The notes under the pieces were generated by a model. That model was not told the DNA's origin, searched no databases, and saw only the letters and a program-made list of their open reading frames with translations. DNA of 64,000 bases. It comes from CAZCTC01 sp964501335. Lineage in GTDB: Bacteria > Chloroflexota > Anaerolineae > B4-G1 > SLSP01. The stretch covers positions 29,125 through 93,124 of the forward strand of contig CAZCTC010000028.1 of NCBI GenBank assembly GCA_964501335.1. The letters run 5' to 3'. The translations under genes were made by a program, and so were the position numbers. Shown here piece by piece: positions 51,007 through 59,856 of this stretch. How positions within the stretch are numbered: position 1 is the first letter of the stretch; each line of letters starts with the position of its first letter.

Positions 51007-52392
51007 ATGAAGAAGAGCACAAAATATGCGGTTGGATTGGGGGTTGCTGTGGGATTGACCGCCTGGTGGTTGTTGAATCAGCGGCGTCGGAAAAGTATGC
51101 CGGTGGTTGAGCCGGCAAAACCCGGAACTGCGGTGGTTACAGGGGCTTCCAGTGGAATTGGGGAAGCTTTTGCTCGTGAATTGGCCAGTCGGGGATACGA
51201 CTTGATGTTGGTAGCTCGTCGCCGGGAAAGGTTGGAAATGTTGGCGACCGAACTGCATAAACTGCATCAGACCCGGGTTGAGATTTTTACCAACGATCTT
51301 TCTGAGCATGTCGAGGTTGAGTCTCTGTCGGCCCAACTTGCCGGACGGGAGGATCTGGTTTTGTTGGTTAACAATGCGGGATTTGGAACGACAGGGATGT
51401 TCTGGGAAGTTTCGCCGGAGATGCAGTCGAAGATGTCTACCCTTCATGTCCAGGCTCCAACGCGTCTGACGCGCTCTGTTTTGCCGGGGATGATTGCGCG
51501 CAAAAAGGGCGCAATTATCAATGTATCGTCTATTACAGCTTTTACCGGGGTTTCCGGGTATGTGACTTATGGTGCAACCAAGGCCTATCTTAAACATTTC
51601 AGTGAAACATTGGAATTGGAATTGATGGGGACCGGGGTGCAGGTTCAGGCGCTTTGCCCGGGTTTTACTGAGTCGGAGTTTTCTGCGGCGATGGGCCAGG
51701 ATACGGCCTCTGTGCCTTCTTCTCTATGGATGTCGGCCGGGGAGGTGGTGTTGCATTCTCTGAACGATCTTCAAGCGGGTAAAACGGTTTCCATTCCCGG
51801 AACCGTCAATCAGGTTATGGTAACGGTTTTGCCGATTGTACCTAAGTCGCTTCTCCCTTCTATTGTGGGCGGGATAGGAATACAATCGGAAAAGGGCGGG
51901 GGTAAAAAAAAGACTTTCAAACGTCGTATCTATCGAAATTGGGATGAATTGAGAACGGGTCTGTTCTTTCCGATGGAGAATCGGGAGGAGGTCAAGCGGC
52001 GCGTTCGGCAAATTTCTCCAAATTTCCGCGAACGTCTGATGCTGGCGGTGACTCAGGTGAATCAATGTCGCTATTGTTCGTATGTCCATTCCCGTCTGGC
52101 GTTGGAGGGGGGGGTGAGTTATGAAGAGGTGCAATCTTTGCTGTCTGGAAAACTGAGCGATTGTCCTGAGTCGGAGTTGCCGGCGATTTTTTATGCCCAA
52201 CATTGGGCGGAGATGCGGGGACAACCTGAGGCGGAAGCCCGGGGGCGGATGGTGGAATGTTATGGAGAAGAGCAGACCGAGGCGATTGAAGTGGTCTTGC
52301 GGATGATTATGACGGGAAATTATGTGGGGAATACGTTTGATTATGCCCTGTACCGGATTTCCGGTGGGCTTTGGGGTGCGGATCCGGGTTGA
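51007..52392 (+). CDS. Fusion of short-chain dehydrogenase and AhpD-like domain
   Basis: This 461-residue protein starts with a short hydrophobic segment (about 7-24) that may anchor it. An SDR domain (about 38-285) has TGASSGIG (45-52), NNAG (122-125), Ser174/175, Tyr188 and Lys192. The C-terminal domain (about 310-450) is carboxymuconolactone-decarboxylase/AhpD-like with CRYC (Cys354, Cys357) and His361, the redox pair and proton relay of AhpD. The fusion suggests coupling of NAD(P)H-dependent carbonyl chemistry to thiol peroxide defence. The start is the ATG at 51007. Confidence 0.88.
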   Translation: MKKSTKYAVGLGVAVGLTAWWLLNQRRRKSMPVVEPAKPGTAVVTGASSGIGEAFARELASRGYDLMLVARRRERLEMLATELHKLHQTRVEIFTNDLSEHVEVESLSAQLAGREDLVLLVNNAGFGTTGMFWEVSPEMQSKMSTLHVQAPTRLTRSVLPGMIARKKGAIINVSSITAFTGVSGYVTYGATKAYLKHFSETLELELMGTGVQVQALCPGFTESEFSAAMGQDTASVPSSLWMSAGEVVLHSLNDLQAGKTVSIPGTVNQVMVTVLPIVPKSLLPSIVGGIGIQSEKGGGKKKTFKRRIYRNWDELRTGLFFPMENREEVKRRVRQISPNFRERLMLAVTQVNQCRYCSYVHSRLALEGGVSYEEVQSLLSGKLSDCPESELPAIFYAQHWAEMRGQPEAEARGRMVECYGEEQTEAIEVVLRMIMTGNYVGNTFDYALYRISGGLWGADPG

Positions 52393-52462
52393 TCGAGCGT
52401 TAAATAATAGCGATCTGGGCGGTTAACCCGAAGACTAAGGAAAAGCCCCCCATTACAGGGAG

Positions 52463-52498
52463 AAAAACAGCGCGCCACTTAAGGGCGCGCTGTTTTTT
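52463..52498. terminator. Bidirectional terminator between SDR-AhpD and bL25
   Basis: A 14-bp perfect stem (52463-52476 with 52484-52497) starts with A-run and ends with T-run, serving both converging genes. Confidence 0.85.
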
Positions 52499-52525
52499 AA
52501 TTCAAATCCAAAAGAGGGGAGCCGC

Positions 52526-53167
52526 TTAGGCCACTTCCTCTTCCTTCTTCTTGCGGATGACTTCCACTTCGGCCGGACCGGTGCTCGGGCCACCTTCGAA
52601 GGTTTCTTCTTCGGTGAGGGAGGCCTGGACGACCACATCGTCGAGGTCGCGCAGCAGGGTAATTTCGGCCGGGATGTTCAGATCGCGCAGGCGAATGACC
52701 TGGCCGGGTTCGGTGAGTTTCGTCACATCCACTTCAATCGCCGAGATGAGGTGGGTGGGCAGACATTCAACTTCGACTTCGTTGATGGTGTGCATCAGCA
52801 TGGCGCCGTAATTCTTGACCGCCGAGGAGTCGCCGGTCAGGATCACGGGGATGGGCAGGCGGACTTTTTCTTCGAGGCTCAGGGCCTGCAGATCAATGTG
52901 GCGCAGATTGCGCTTGATCGGATGGCGCTGCATATCGCGGAAAATAGCCAGGTAAGGGTTGGCCACCCCTTCGACTTTGACCTGAACCAAAGTGCTGCGA
53001 CCGGCCTGGAGGGCGACACGTTCCACTTCACGGGCGTCGAATTGTAGGGAAAGCGGCTCGATGCCGTGTCCATACATCACGCCGGGCACGAGACCCTGGT
53101 GTGAAAGCGTTTTTACCTGTTTTCCAATGACCGTCCGCGGGGTAGCCATAAGTTCAATTTGTTTCAT
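52526..53167 (-). CDS. rplY: Ribosomal protein bL25 (CTC/TL5 form)
   Basis: This 213-residue 5S-rRNA-binding ribosomal protein is the long CTC/TL5 form, with the L25 domain (about 1-95, RTVIGKQVKTL, GVMYGHG, RHIDLQAL) and the C-terminal beta domain (about 95-190). The tail is acidic and basic. CGGAGGAGCG precedes the ATG at 53167. It has a consensus promoter and a leader hairpin, and stands alone between a terminator and that promoter. Confidence 0.94.
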   Translation of the reverse strand: MKQIELMATPRTVIGKQVKTLSHQGLVPGVMYGHGIEPLSLQFDAREVERVALQAGRSTLVQVKVEGVANPYLAIFRDMQRHPIKRNLRHIDLQALSLEEKVRLPIPVILTGDSSAVKNYGAMLMHTINEVEVECLPTHLISAIEVDVTKLTEPGQVIRLRDLNIPAEITLLRDLDDVVVQASLTEEETFEGGPSTGPAEVEVIRKKKEEEVA

Positions 53168-53244
53168 GATCGCTCCTCCGTTTTGCCTTTAGCCTTTTTC
53201 TATGCGTACTCGCATGAGTTTTAGCGCATTTGCCTCAACTAAAA

Positions 53245-53266
53245 GGGCCGCATTTGGATGCGGCCC
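53245..53266 (-). promoter_or_regulatory. Leader hairpin of bL25
   Basis: GGGCCGCAT pairs with ATGCGGCCC around TTGG, inside the predicted 110-nt leader. It could take part in ribosomal-protein autoregulation, but no known motif is recognised. Confidence 0.45.
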
Positions 53267-53285
53267 ACTAGTGCAGGCAGGGGCT

Positions 53286-53313
53286 ATTGTAACGCAAAGC
53301 GAAGCATTGTCAA
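53286..53313 (-). promoter_or_regulatory. Promoter of bL25
   Basis: On the minus strand it reads TTGACA, 16 nt, TACAAT. Confidence 0.85.
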
Positions 53314-53351
53314 ATGGTAAAAGGCCCTTGAGGAAGGATTTTTTCGCTTTT

Positions 53352-53738
53352 TTAATTCCTGGTCGGCACGATCAAGAGGGAATTGAGGGGCCGTTTTTCC
53401 AGACTGCCGATGATGAACCAGGAGAGGCCACAGCTAAATAGTTGCGTGAGCAAAAGGGCCCAGTCCCATCCGCCGTCTGCAAATTTCAGATTGGGGAAAA
53501 GCAGAAGCATGCGGACGACGATATTGACCCCCAGGAGAAAAATCAGAGAGGTGCGCCCGGAGATGGGGGTGAGGGTTTGCGTATTCATTCCGATGAGAGC
53601 CAGAACGTAGAGCAATCCCAGACCCAGCGGTAGGACTTGAGCTTCCGGGGCGCGTTGGAAGAAGGCCGGGGGATAAATCAGCAGGGCCAGAATTTGCAGA
53701 ATCAATAAGACCAACAATGAGTTACGTTGAGCCGACAT
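53352..53738 (-). CDS. Small four-helix membrane protein
   Basis: This 128-residue protein has four hydrophobic segments (about 7-24, 36-52, 62-82, 90-110) and short loops. I recognise no family. GAGGAGG precedes the ATG at 53738. It has its own promoter, back-to-back with that of livJ, and lies upstream of bL25 in the same direction. Confidence 0.7.
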   Translation of the reverse strand: MSAQRNSLLVLLILQILALLIYPPAFFQRAPEAQVLPLGLGLLYVLALIGMNTQTLTPISGRTSLIFLLGVNIVVRMLLLFPNLKFADGGWDWALLLTQLFSCGLSWFIIGSLEKRPLNSLLIVPTRN

Positions 53739-53768
53739 GCCGGTTTCCTCCTCGTGGGAATAGCTTTA

Positions 53769-53796
53769 ATTATATGCGGGCCAATTTCCTCGTCAA
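53769..53796 (-). promoter_or_regulatory. Promoter of the small membrane protein gene
   Basis: On the minus strand it reads TTGACG, 16 nt, TATAAT. Confidence 0.75.
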
Positions 53797-53811
53797 CCGG
53801 CAGATTTCTTG

Positions 53812-53839
53812 TTGACATCTATAGTGACTTGACTACAAT
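53812..53839 (+). promoter_or_regulatory. Promoter of the liv operon
   Basis: It reads TTGACA, 16 nt, TACAAT. The leader to livJ is about 145 nt and A/T-rich. Confidence 0.85.
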
Positions 53840-53990
53840 CATAGTGTCTGTTGTCCTGTTTTTCCAGCCTCTCAGATGACAGACATCACCTTTATTTTAC
53901 TTCCGGAGGTGTAAATTTAATAATAATTTATTCAATTGAGATTGTGTTCTTATTAATTGTTGCAGTTTATTTATAGCAAGGAGGAGATCT

Positions 53991-55145
53991 ATGCGTAAGC
54001 GAGCACTGTGGATTTTGCCGGTGGTAGTGGCGATGGTGGTCCTGTCGGCCTGTACCGGAGGTGGCACGGGTGGTGGCACGCTTAAGGTTGCCGTTCTAGC
54101 CCCATTGACCGGCGCCAATGCTACCTTTGGTGAATCGACCAAGAACGGGGCGCAGATGGCTATTGATGAGTGGAATGCCAAGGGCGGCGTTTTGGGTCGT
54201 CAGATTGTCGCCGTCGTTGAAGACAGCCAGTGCGAACCGGAACCGGCAATCAGCGCTGCCAACAAGGTCATTACGCAGGACAGTGTCCACTACATCGTGG
54301 GTGAGGTTTGTTCCAAGGCCTCGATTCCAATTTCTGAGATTGCCGTGGGAAAGAATGTGTTGCAGATCAGCCCTACTTCTACCAATCCCAGTGTGACGGT
54401 GGATCAGGATGGGAATGCCAAGCCTACTGTTTTCCGGGCCTGCTTTATTGATCCCTTCCAGGGAACGGTTGGCGCTAAATTTGCCCTGGATAATCTCCAG
54501 GCCAAGCGCGCCGCGGTTTTGCTGGACCAGGGCAACGACTATGTCCGGGGTCTGGCCGAATTTTTCAAGGCGGCTTTTGAACAGGGCGGCGGCGAGATTG
54601 TGGTTTGGGAAACCTATACGGGTGAAGATCAGGACTTTTCCGCGATCCTCACCAAGGTCAAGGATGCCAATCCTGACGTGCTCTATATTCCTGACTACTA
54701 TTCCAAAGTCAATCTGATTGCGGCTCAGGCCCGGGAAAAGGGCATTACCGCCGTCATGATGGGGGGCGATGGTTGGGATTCGGCCGATCTGGATCGGGCG
54801 GCAGTGGCGGGGGGTTATTATACCAACCACTATTCGGCTCAGGATCCCCGGCCCGTCGTGCAGGATTGGGTGAGCAAGTACAAGGCCAAGTTCGGCTCCG
54901 AACCGGATGCGCTGGCTACCCTGGCTTACGATGCGACCAACGTTTTGCTCCAGGCTATTCAGAAGGCCGGGGTGGATGATGCGATCAAAGTTTCCGAGGC
55001 TCTGGCGAGCGGTTCCTTTACCGCGGTTTCCGGCGACATTAAGTTTGATGCATCGCACAATCCTGTCAAAGCCGCCTCTATTTTGCAGGTTGTAGGCCCG
55101 GGGGAGGATGAGGGCGATAAATTTGTGACCTCCGTGGCTCCCTGA
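53991..55145 (+). CDS. livJ: Branched-chain amino-acid-type ABC substrate-binding lipoprotein
   Basis: This 384-residue type I periplasmic-binding-fold lipoprotein has lipobox LSAC (Cys21) and a Gly-rich linker. LivJ-family segments follow: VAVLAPLTGANATFGES, NGAQMAIDEWNAKGG and VGEVCSKASIPISE. It would capture branched-chain or related amino acids (or amides/urea in relatives) outside the membrane. AAGGAGGAG precedes the ATG. It is the first gene of a complete livJHMGF operon; a hairpin after it (55190) probably limits read-through so this gene is made in excess. Confidence 0.94.
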   Translation: MRKRALWILPVVVAMVVLSACTGGGTGGGTLKVAVLAPLTGANATFGESTKNGAQMAIDEWNAKGGVLGRQIVAVVEDSQCEPEPAISAANKVITQDSVHYIVGEVCSKASIPISEIAVGKNVLQISPTSTNPSVTVDQDGNAKPTVFRACFIDPFQGTVGAKFALDNLQAKRAAVLLDQGNDYVRGLAEFFKAAFEQGGGEIVVWETYTGEDQDFSAILTKVKDANPDVLYIPDYYSKVNLIAAQAREKGITAVMMGGDGWDSADLDRAAVAGGYYTNHYSAQDPRPVVQDWVSKYKAKFGSEPDALATLAYDATNVLLQAIQKAGVDDAIKVSEALASGSFTAVSGDIKFDASHNPVKAASILQVVGPGEDEGDKFVTSVAP

Positions 55146-55189
55146 TTGGGAAGAGATGCGGTTTATTTTTGAGGTAAATTAACCTTGGG

Positions 55190-55221
55190 AAGGCTGGGGC
55201 GCTCTGCCGCGCCCCGGCCTT
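55190..55221 (+). terminator. Attenuator-like hairpin between livJ and livH
   Basis: AAGGCTGGGGCG pairs with CGCCCCGGCCTT (12 bp with one G-T), with a weak T-rich follow-up. It is typical of partial terminators or RNA-stabilising stems after binding-protein genes. Confidence 0.6.
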
Positions 55222-55239
55222 GTCTTTAGGGAGGGATTC

Positions 55240-56553
55240 ATGGCTACATTGCAGGCAGTTCAGGAGCCGGGGGCGAAGAGCGTTAAACCGCCTACGCGCC
55301 GAAATGGTGAAATCCTTAATCAAATGAGCCAGGGGCTCTTTGTTTTGTTGGGGCTGGTCATCCTGTATGTGTTGGGCAAGGGATTGCTGGCCAATCCCGG
55401 TGTCTTTTTTCAGCAGGTTTTGAACGGCTTGCAGTTGGGGTTTATTTATGCTTTGATTGCTCTGGGCTATACGATGGTTTACGGCATCGTGAAATTGATC
55501 AATTTTGCCCATGGGGATGTCTTTATGGTCGGTGCTTTTACCAGCTTTTTTACGATTGCCACCCTGGATTTGCATCGGTGGCCGCTCTCTGTCTGGCCGA
55601 CGATGCCGGAGCCTTTTGTGGCCCTGTTAGGGACGACCACCGTGATTCTGGCTTCGATGTTGATGTGCGGGACGCTGGCCGTGGTGGTGGAGCGATTTGC
55701 CTATCGTCCCTTGCGGGCCAAGCCTCGTATTGCCGCGTTGATCACGGCCATTGGGGTTTCCTTTTTCATTGAATATTTCGGCGCATTGCCTTTTGCCTAC
55801 ACCAACAACTTCACCACTTATACCCGACCCTTTGAGATTACGATCTTTTCCGCCAATTCGGTAAGTCCAGTGGTGTTGGTGGTGACCTGGACGCTGTTTG
55901 TGGCCGGCGCGCTGGCTTACGGGATTTTGACCTGGCAGGCGCGCAAGGGCCAGGCCCGGGCTCAGGCCTGGCGCCGTCATCCTTTGATTCAGTTTGCCCT
56001 GTTGTTTGGTGGTTTTATGTCGGCGGTATTGACGCTGGCCAATTCCCGGATTGAGACGGGCGGTCAGGTGTGGGATCTGTCGGTTTCCAATATCATGCTG
56101 GTGGTGATGGGCGCTTCGATCGTCTTGCAGGTCATCCTTCAGTACATTGTGACGCAGACCCGCTTGGGCAAGGCCATGCGGGCGACGGCTTACGATAAGC
56201 CGGCTTCCCGGTTGATGGGGATCAATGTCGATATGGTCATTGCTTCGACCTTTGCGCTGGGCGGCGGGTTGGCCGGCGCGGCCGGGGTACTGTATGCCAC
56301 GGCTTTTAAGCAGGTTTATTACCTGATGGGGATTATCCCCGGGTTGAAGGCCTTTGTGGCGGCGGTGGTCGGCGGGATTGGCAGCATTCCCGGTGCTTTT
56401 GTCGGTTCGCTCATTATGGGACAGACTGAAGTGTTGAGTGCGGCCTATATTTCCACTCCTTTGCGAGATGCCGTGGCTTTTTCGCTTTTGATCGTGGTCC
56501 TGTTGGTCTGGCCTCAGGGTATTTTTGGCGAGCCGCCGGGTGAAAAGGTATAA
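55240..56553 (+). CDS. livH: Branched-chain amino-acid ABC permease LivH-type
   Basis: This 437-residue permease has an unusually long N-terminal extension of about 60 residues before the first conserved helix (NGLQLGFIYALIALGYTMVYGIVKLINFAHGD, the LivH hallmark). The family usually has about 300 residues. An inserted segment (about 210-260, WQARKGQARAQAWRRHP) sits in a loop. The C-terminal half carries the conserved KAMRATAYDKPASRLMGI coupling-loop region. AGGGAGGG precedes the ATG. Confidence 0.93.
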   Translation: MATLQAVQEPGAKSVKPPTRRNGEILNQMSQGLFVLLGLVILYVLGKGLLANPGVFFQQVLNGLQLGFIYALIALGYTMVYGIVKLINFAHGDVFMVGAFTSFFTIATLDLHRWPLSVWPTMPEPFVALLGTTTVILASMLMCGTLAVVVERFAYRPLRAKPRIAALITAIGVSFFIEYFGALPFAYTNNFTTYTRPFEITIFSANSVSPVVLVVTWTLFVAGALAYGILTWQARKGQARAQAWRRHPLIQFALLFGGFMSAVLTLANSRIETGGQVWDLSVSNIMLVVMGASIVLQVILQYIVTQTRLGKAMRATAYDKPASRLMGINVDMVIASTFALGGGLAGAAGVLYATAFKQVYYLMGIIPGLKAFVAAVVGGIGSIPGAFVGSLIMGQTEVLSAAYISTPLRDAVAFSLLIVVLLVWPQGIFGEPPGEKV

Positions 56554-56564
56554 GGAGGGATTCG

Positions 56565-57818
56565 ATGCCGAAACAACTACGCAATCCTGCTGTGATGACG
56601 TTCTCGGTGGCGGTGGTGATTTTTATGGTCTTCCAGATTTTGTTCTACGCCGGAAGCCCGCCCCTGTTGAACGATTACTGGCGGGGAATTGTCTTTTGGG
56701 GGGCGGCGATCACGATTCTCAGCCTGGGGCTGAATCTGATCTATGGTTTTAACGGCCAGTTTTCGCTGGGGCAGTATGGTTTTTATGCCATCGGTTCGTA
56801 TGCTTCGGCGGATGTCTCCTATCGTTGGGTCCATGGTGACAGCTCGGCGCTGGTGGTGTTGGTCCTCGGGGTGATCCTCTCTCTGCTCTTTTTCGCCGGG
56901 GTCTCGCGTTTCCTGCACGGCTTTTACGGCGTGACGGCGCGGACGAAATTCAGTGCTTACCTGCTCGTCACGATTCTGGCTTTCTTTCTGGCCTTTCAGG
57001 TGAATCTTTGGTTCGGAGCAGGGGTCTATCCGGTGTTGAATGCCCTGCCGACCGCGGTTTCTCAACCGTTGGTTTTCTTCTGTGCCTTGTTGGGCGGGAC
57101 GGCGCTGGCCGGCATTGTGAGCTTCCTCTTTGGGTTACCGGTATTGGAGCTGGGGTCGGATTATTTCGGGATTGCGACGCTGGGCTTTACGGTCATCGTC
57201 AAAGTCTTGTTGGACAGTTCCGATCTGGTTTTCCCTGAAATGAAGGGCGCTCGCGGGATGCTGGGAATTCCGGCCTGGACCACCTGGCCGTGGGTTTTCG
57301 GAGCTTTGATCCTGGCGATTGTGGTGATGCGCAACTTGCTGCATTCCAGTTACGGCCGCACGATCGTTTCGGTGCGTGAAGATGAGCGGGCGGCGACGCT
57401 CGTCGGGATCGATGTGGGATCGGCCAAGCTGCTGGCTTTTGTGGTCGGGAGCTGCCTGGCCGGGTTGGCCGGCGGTATTCGCGCTCATGATGCGGCCTTC
57501 CTGCATCCCAATTCGTTCAATTTTGTGCAGTCCTTCAATCCTTTGATCATTGTGGTCTTCGGGGGGTTGGGCAGTATGACCGGGACGGTCCTCACCGGCT
57601 TCGTCTGGATTTTCCTGCTGGAAGGGGTGCTGCGCAATGTGTTGCCGCCGGGATTTGAGACCTGGCGTTTTGTCATTTACCCTCTGGTTTTGTTGATTAT
57701 GATGCTGTTGCGGCCGGAAGGGTTGTTGGGGAAATATGAGATTCCTTTCTTGCGACAGGTACTGCCGGGCCTGCGTCAGCGGCTCACGAAAACGGAAAAG
57801 CAGGAGGCGGCAAAATGA
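56565..57818 (+). CDS. livM: Branched-chain amino-acid ABC permease LivM-type
   Basis: This 417-residue permease has about nine to ten helices and LivM motifs LGLNLIYGFNGQFSLGQYGF near the N-terminus and a coupling-loop EDERAATLVGIDVGSAKLLAF near residue 275. It pairs with LivH in the membrane. AAGGAGG precedes the ATG at 56565. It lies 11 nt after livH and overlaps livG by 4 nt. Confidence 0.94.
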   Translation: MPKQLRNPAVMTFSVAVVIFMVFQILFYAGSPPLLNDYWRGIVFWGAAITILSLGLNLIYGFNGQFSLGQYGFYAIGSYASADVSYRWVHGDSSALVVLVLGVILSLLFFAGVSRFLHGFYGVTARTKFSAYLLVTILAFFLAFQVNLWFGAGVYPVLNALPTAVSQPLVFFCALLGGTALAGIVSFLFGLPVLELGSDYFGIATLGFTVIVKVLLDSSDLVFPEMKGARGMLGIPAWTTWPWVFGALILAIVVMRNLLHSSYGRTIVSVREDERAATLVGIDVGSAKLLAFVVGSCLAGLAGGIRAHDAAFLHPNSFNFVQSFNPLIIVVFGGLGSMTGTVLTGFVWIFLLEGVLRNVLPPGFETWRFVIYPLVLLIMMLLRPEGLLGKYEIPFLRQVLPGLRQRLTKTEKQEAAK

Positions 57819-58636
57819 AAGGACGGCCTGATAATGTCTCTGCGGAAATGGAAGCCCGCCCCGTGATTTTGGAGATGGACGCGGTAACGCATTATTTTGG
57901 GAATTTGCGGGCGGTGTACAATTTTGATTTGACGTTGCATCAAGGAGAACTGATCGGGCTGATCGGGCCTAACGGCGCCGGTAAGACGACCGTTTTCAAT
58001 CTGATTACCGGTGTCTACCGGGCCAGTGAAGGCCATATCCGTTTCCAGGATACCGAGTTGGTGGGGATGCCTTCTCACGAGATCATCCAGATGGGCATTG
58101 CCCGTACGTTCCAGAATATTCGACTCTTTTCCAATTTGACGGTGTTGGACAATGTGCGGATTGCTTATCATCCCCATGCCGGCTATGGATTGACGGATGC
58201 GGTGATGCGTAACCGTAAATTCCACGAGCGCGAGCAGAAGATGGCTGAGGATGCCCAAGAGTTCCTCTCGATTTTCGGCCTGGAAGATCGGCAGAATGTC
58301 ATTGCCGGCAGTTTGCCCTATGGTTTGCAGCGCCGGCTGGAGATCGCCCGGGCTCTGGCGACGCAGCCGCAGTTGTTGATCCTCGATGAGCCGGCCGCCG
58401 GGATGAATCCGCAGGAAATCGACGATCTGATGCGGCTGATCCACTTTATCCGCGAGCGGTTCAACCTGACGATTATGCTGGTGGAACATCGGATGCGGTT
58501 GGTGATGAGCATTTGTGAATGGCTGACGGTCATGGACTTTGGTCAGATTATCGCCCGTGGATTGCCGGATGAAGTCCGCAACAATCCGAATGTGGTGGAA
58601 GCTTATCTGGGCCGGCAGGCTGCGATCCTGCACTAG
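57815..58636 (+). CDS. livG: Branched-chain amino-acid ABC ATPase LivG-type
   Basis: This 273-residue ATPase has Walker A GPNGAGKTT, Walker B LLILDEPAAGMNP and switch His (VEHRM). The LivG pattern is clear (VTHYFGNLRAVYNFDLTLHQGELIGLIG, ARTFQNIRLF). The signature region reads LPYGLQRRLEIARAL, where the family often has LSYGQQR; Leu replaces the first Gln. It starts inside the livM stop (ATGA overlap). Confidence 0.94.
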   Translation: MKGRPDNVSAEMEARPVILEMDAVTHYFGNLRAVYNFDLTLHQGELIGLIGPNGAGKTTVFNLITGVYRASEGHIRFQDTELVGMPSHEIIQMGIARTFQNIRLFSNLTVLDNVRIAYHPHAGYGLTDAVMRNRKFHEREQKMAEDAQEFLSIFGLEDRQNVIAGSLPYGLQRRLEIARALATQPQLLILDEPAAGMNPQEIDDLMRLIHFIRERFNLTIMLVEHRMRLVMSICEWLTVMDFGQIIARGLPDEVRNNPNVVEAYLGRQAAILH

Positions 58637-58648
58637 GAGGAGACGACA

Positions 58649-59362
58649 ATGGCGTTGCTGGAAGTCAAGGATCTGCATGTCTCGTATGGCGCAATTCGCG
58701 CATTGCACGGCATCAGTTTTAAGGTGGAACAGGGCGAGATTGTGACCCTGATCGGGGCGAACGGGGCGGGAAAATCTACCACGCTGCGGACGGTGTCGGG
58801 GCTGCTGCGTCCGGATGCCGGGCAGATTTTCTACGATGGGAAAGAGATCAGCCGGACCGAACCCGATGCGATTGTGCGGATGGGGTTGATCCATGTGCCG
58901 GAGGGCCGCCGGATTTTTGCGCCGTTGACGGTGCGTGAGAATCTGGAGATGGGCGCCTACAGCCGTAAGGATCCCAAAGAAATCGCGGAGAGCATGGAGC
59001 GTGCTTTCCAGCTCTTTCCCCGTTTGAAGGAACGGGTGGAACAGACCGGCGGGACGCTTTCCGGCGGTGAGCAACAGATGCTGGCGGTGGCCCGGGCTTT
59101 GATGGCGAAACCGCGGTTGCTGTTGATGGATGAGCCTTCGATGGGGCTGGCGCCGGTGCTGGTGGAAGAAATTTTCAACATCATTCTGGAGATCAACCAT
59201 CAGGGAGTGACGGTGCTGCTGGTTGAACAGAATGCATTGATGGCGCTTTCCATTGCGCATCGGGCCTATGTGCTGGAGACGGGCTCGGTGCATCTCTCCG
59301 GGCCGGCGAAGGAGCTGGCAGAAAATCCCCAGGTGCGCGAGGCCTATCTGGGCGGAGATTGA
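58649..59362 (+). CDS. livF: Branched-chain amino-acid ABC ATPase LivF-type
   Basis: This 237-residue ATPase has Walker A GANGAGKST, signature LSGGEQQM, Walker B LLLMDEPSMGLAP and a Gln switch (LLVEQNA), which is normal for LivF. It pairs with LivG under the two permeases. AGGAGGAG precedes the ATG. It is the last gene of the operon; the next 494 bp are repeats. Confidence 0.95.
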   Translation: MALLEVKDLHVSYGAIRALHGISFKVEQGEIVTLIGANGAGKSTTLRTVSGLLRPDAGQIFYDGKEISRTEPDAIVRMGLIHVPEGRRIFAPLTVRENLEMGAYSRKDPKEIAESMERAFQLFPRLKERVEQTGGTLSGGEQQMLAVARALMAKPRLLLMDEPSMGLAPVLVEEIFNIILEINHQGVTVLLVEQNALMALSIAHRAYVLETGSVHLSGPAKELAENPQVREAYLGGD

Positions 59363-59401
59363 AAGAAGCCTTTCAGATTTAACGCAGAGACGCGGAGATC
59401 G

Positions 59402-59445
59402 CAAAGAGACGCAGAGAAAGATTTATTTTTCTCTGCGTCTCTTTG
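59402..59445. repeat. CAGAGA-type inverted repeat, possible liv terminator
   Basis: 18-bp perfect arms CAAAGAGACGCAGAGAAA and TTTCTCTGCGTCTCTTTG lie around an A/T loop, inside longer AACGCAGAGACGCGGAG-type sequence. Confidence 0.7.
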
Positions 59446-59526
59446 TGCTCAGGCTCTTTTTCCTTCCCTCTTCTATGTAGTTGCGCCGGTACAACGTGCT
59501 TGTGGGGAAATTCTTTGCGAAGATGC

Positions 59527-59603
59527 GTCGCCGGGGCGGCTCTGGAAAAGGCCCATGTTTTGGCGCGCCAAAACATAAACAAAAAATTTCTCTTCCTCGC
59601 GAA
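59527..59603 (+). repeat. Palindromic intergenic repeat, copy 8 (loopless)
   Basis: GTCGCCGG and GGCTCTGGAAAAGG lead to a 22-bp perfect palindrome (59555-59576, ATGTTTT-GGCGCGCC-AAAACAT), then AAACAAAAAATTTCTC. The loop and one GGCGCGCC are missing compared with copy 10. Confidence 0.8.
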
Positions 59604-59711
59604 GCACCCCAACGAACATTATAGAACGGAGATCTGGTTTCCGAGCGACGGCTGTTTTGTGGAGGAAGGAGGGGAAATTATTAATTGTGGCAAGACATTT
59701 TTGAGGGGAAG

Positions 59712-59751
59712 AGGGGAATTTGCACGCCTTCTGAGGCGTGCAAATTCCCCT
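59712..59751. terminator. TTCTGA-loop hairpin
   Basis: A perfect 17-bp stem (59712-59728 with 59735-59751) around TTCTGA, with no conserved tail. Confidence 0.55.
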
Positions 59752-59763
59752 TAACGGCAAGTT

Positions 59764-59803
59764 CCCCCCTTTCCCCCATCTGCGTCTTTGGGGGAAAGGG
59801 GGG
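59764..59803. terminator. C/G-tract hairpin
   Basis: 15-bp perfect arms CCCCCCTTTCCCCCA and TGGGGGAAAGGGGGG. Confidence 0.5.
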
Positions 59804-59856
59804 CAGGGGGGATAGAGGGTCAGCGAGGGCTATTTTCAAGACCGACAGCCCAAAAG

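Larger units (their letters stand above)
59363..59856. other. Repeat-filled intergenic region after the liv operon
   Basis: The 494-bp convergent gap has no gene. In order it holds a CAGAGA inverted repeat (59402-59445), palindromic repeat copy 8 (59527-59603), a TTCTGA-loop hairpin (59712-59751), a C/G-tract hairpin (59764-59803) and a GGGCTATTTTCAAGACCGAC motif (59827). Confidence 0.75.

Noticed and set aside
57776..59404. 542-residue frame opposite livG/livF
   Set aside because: It is an antisense shadow rich in His/Gln/Arg; both ABC ATPases are clear on the plus strand.
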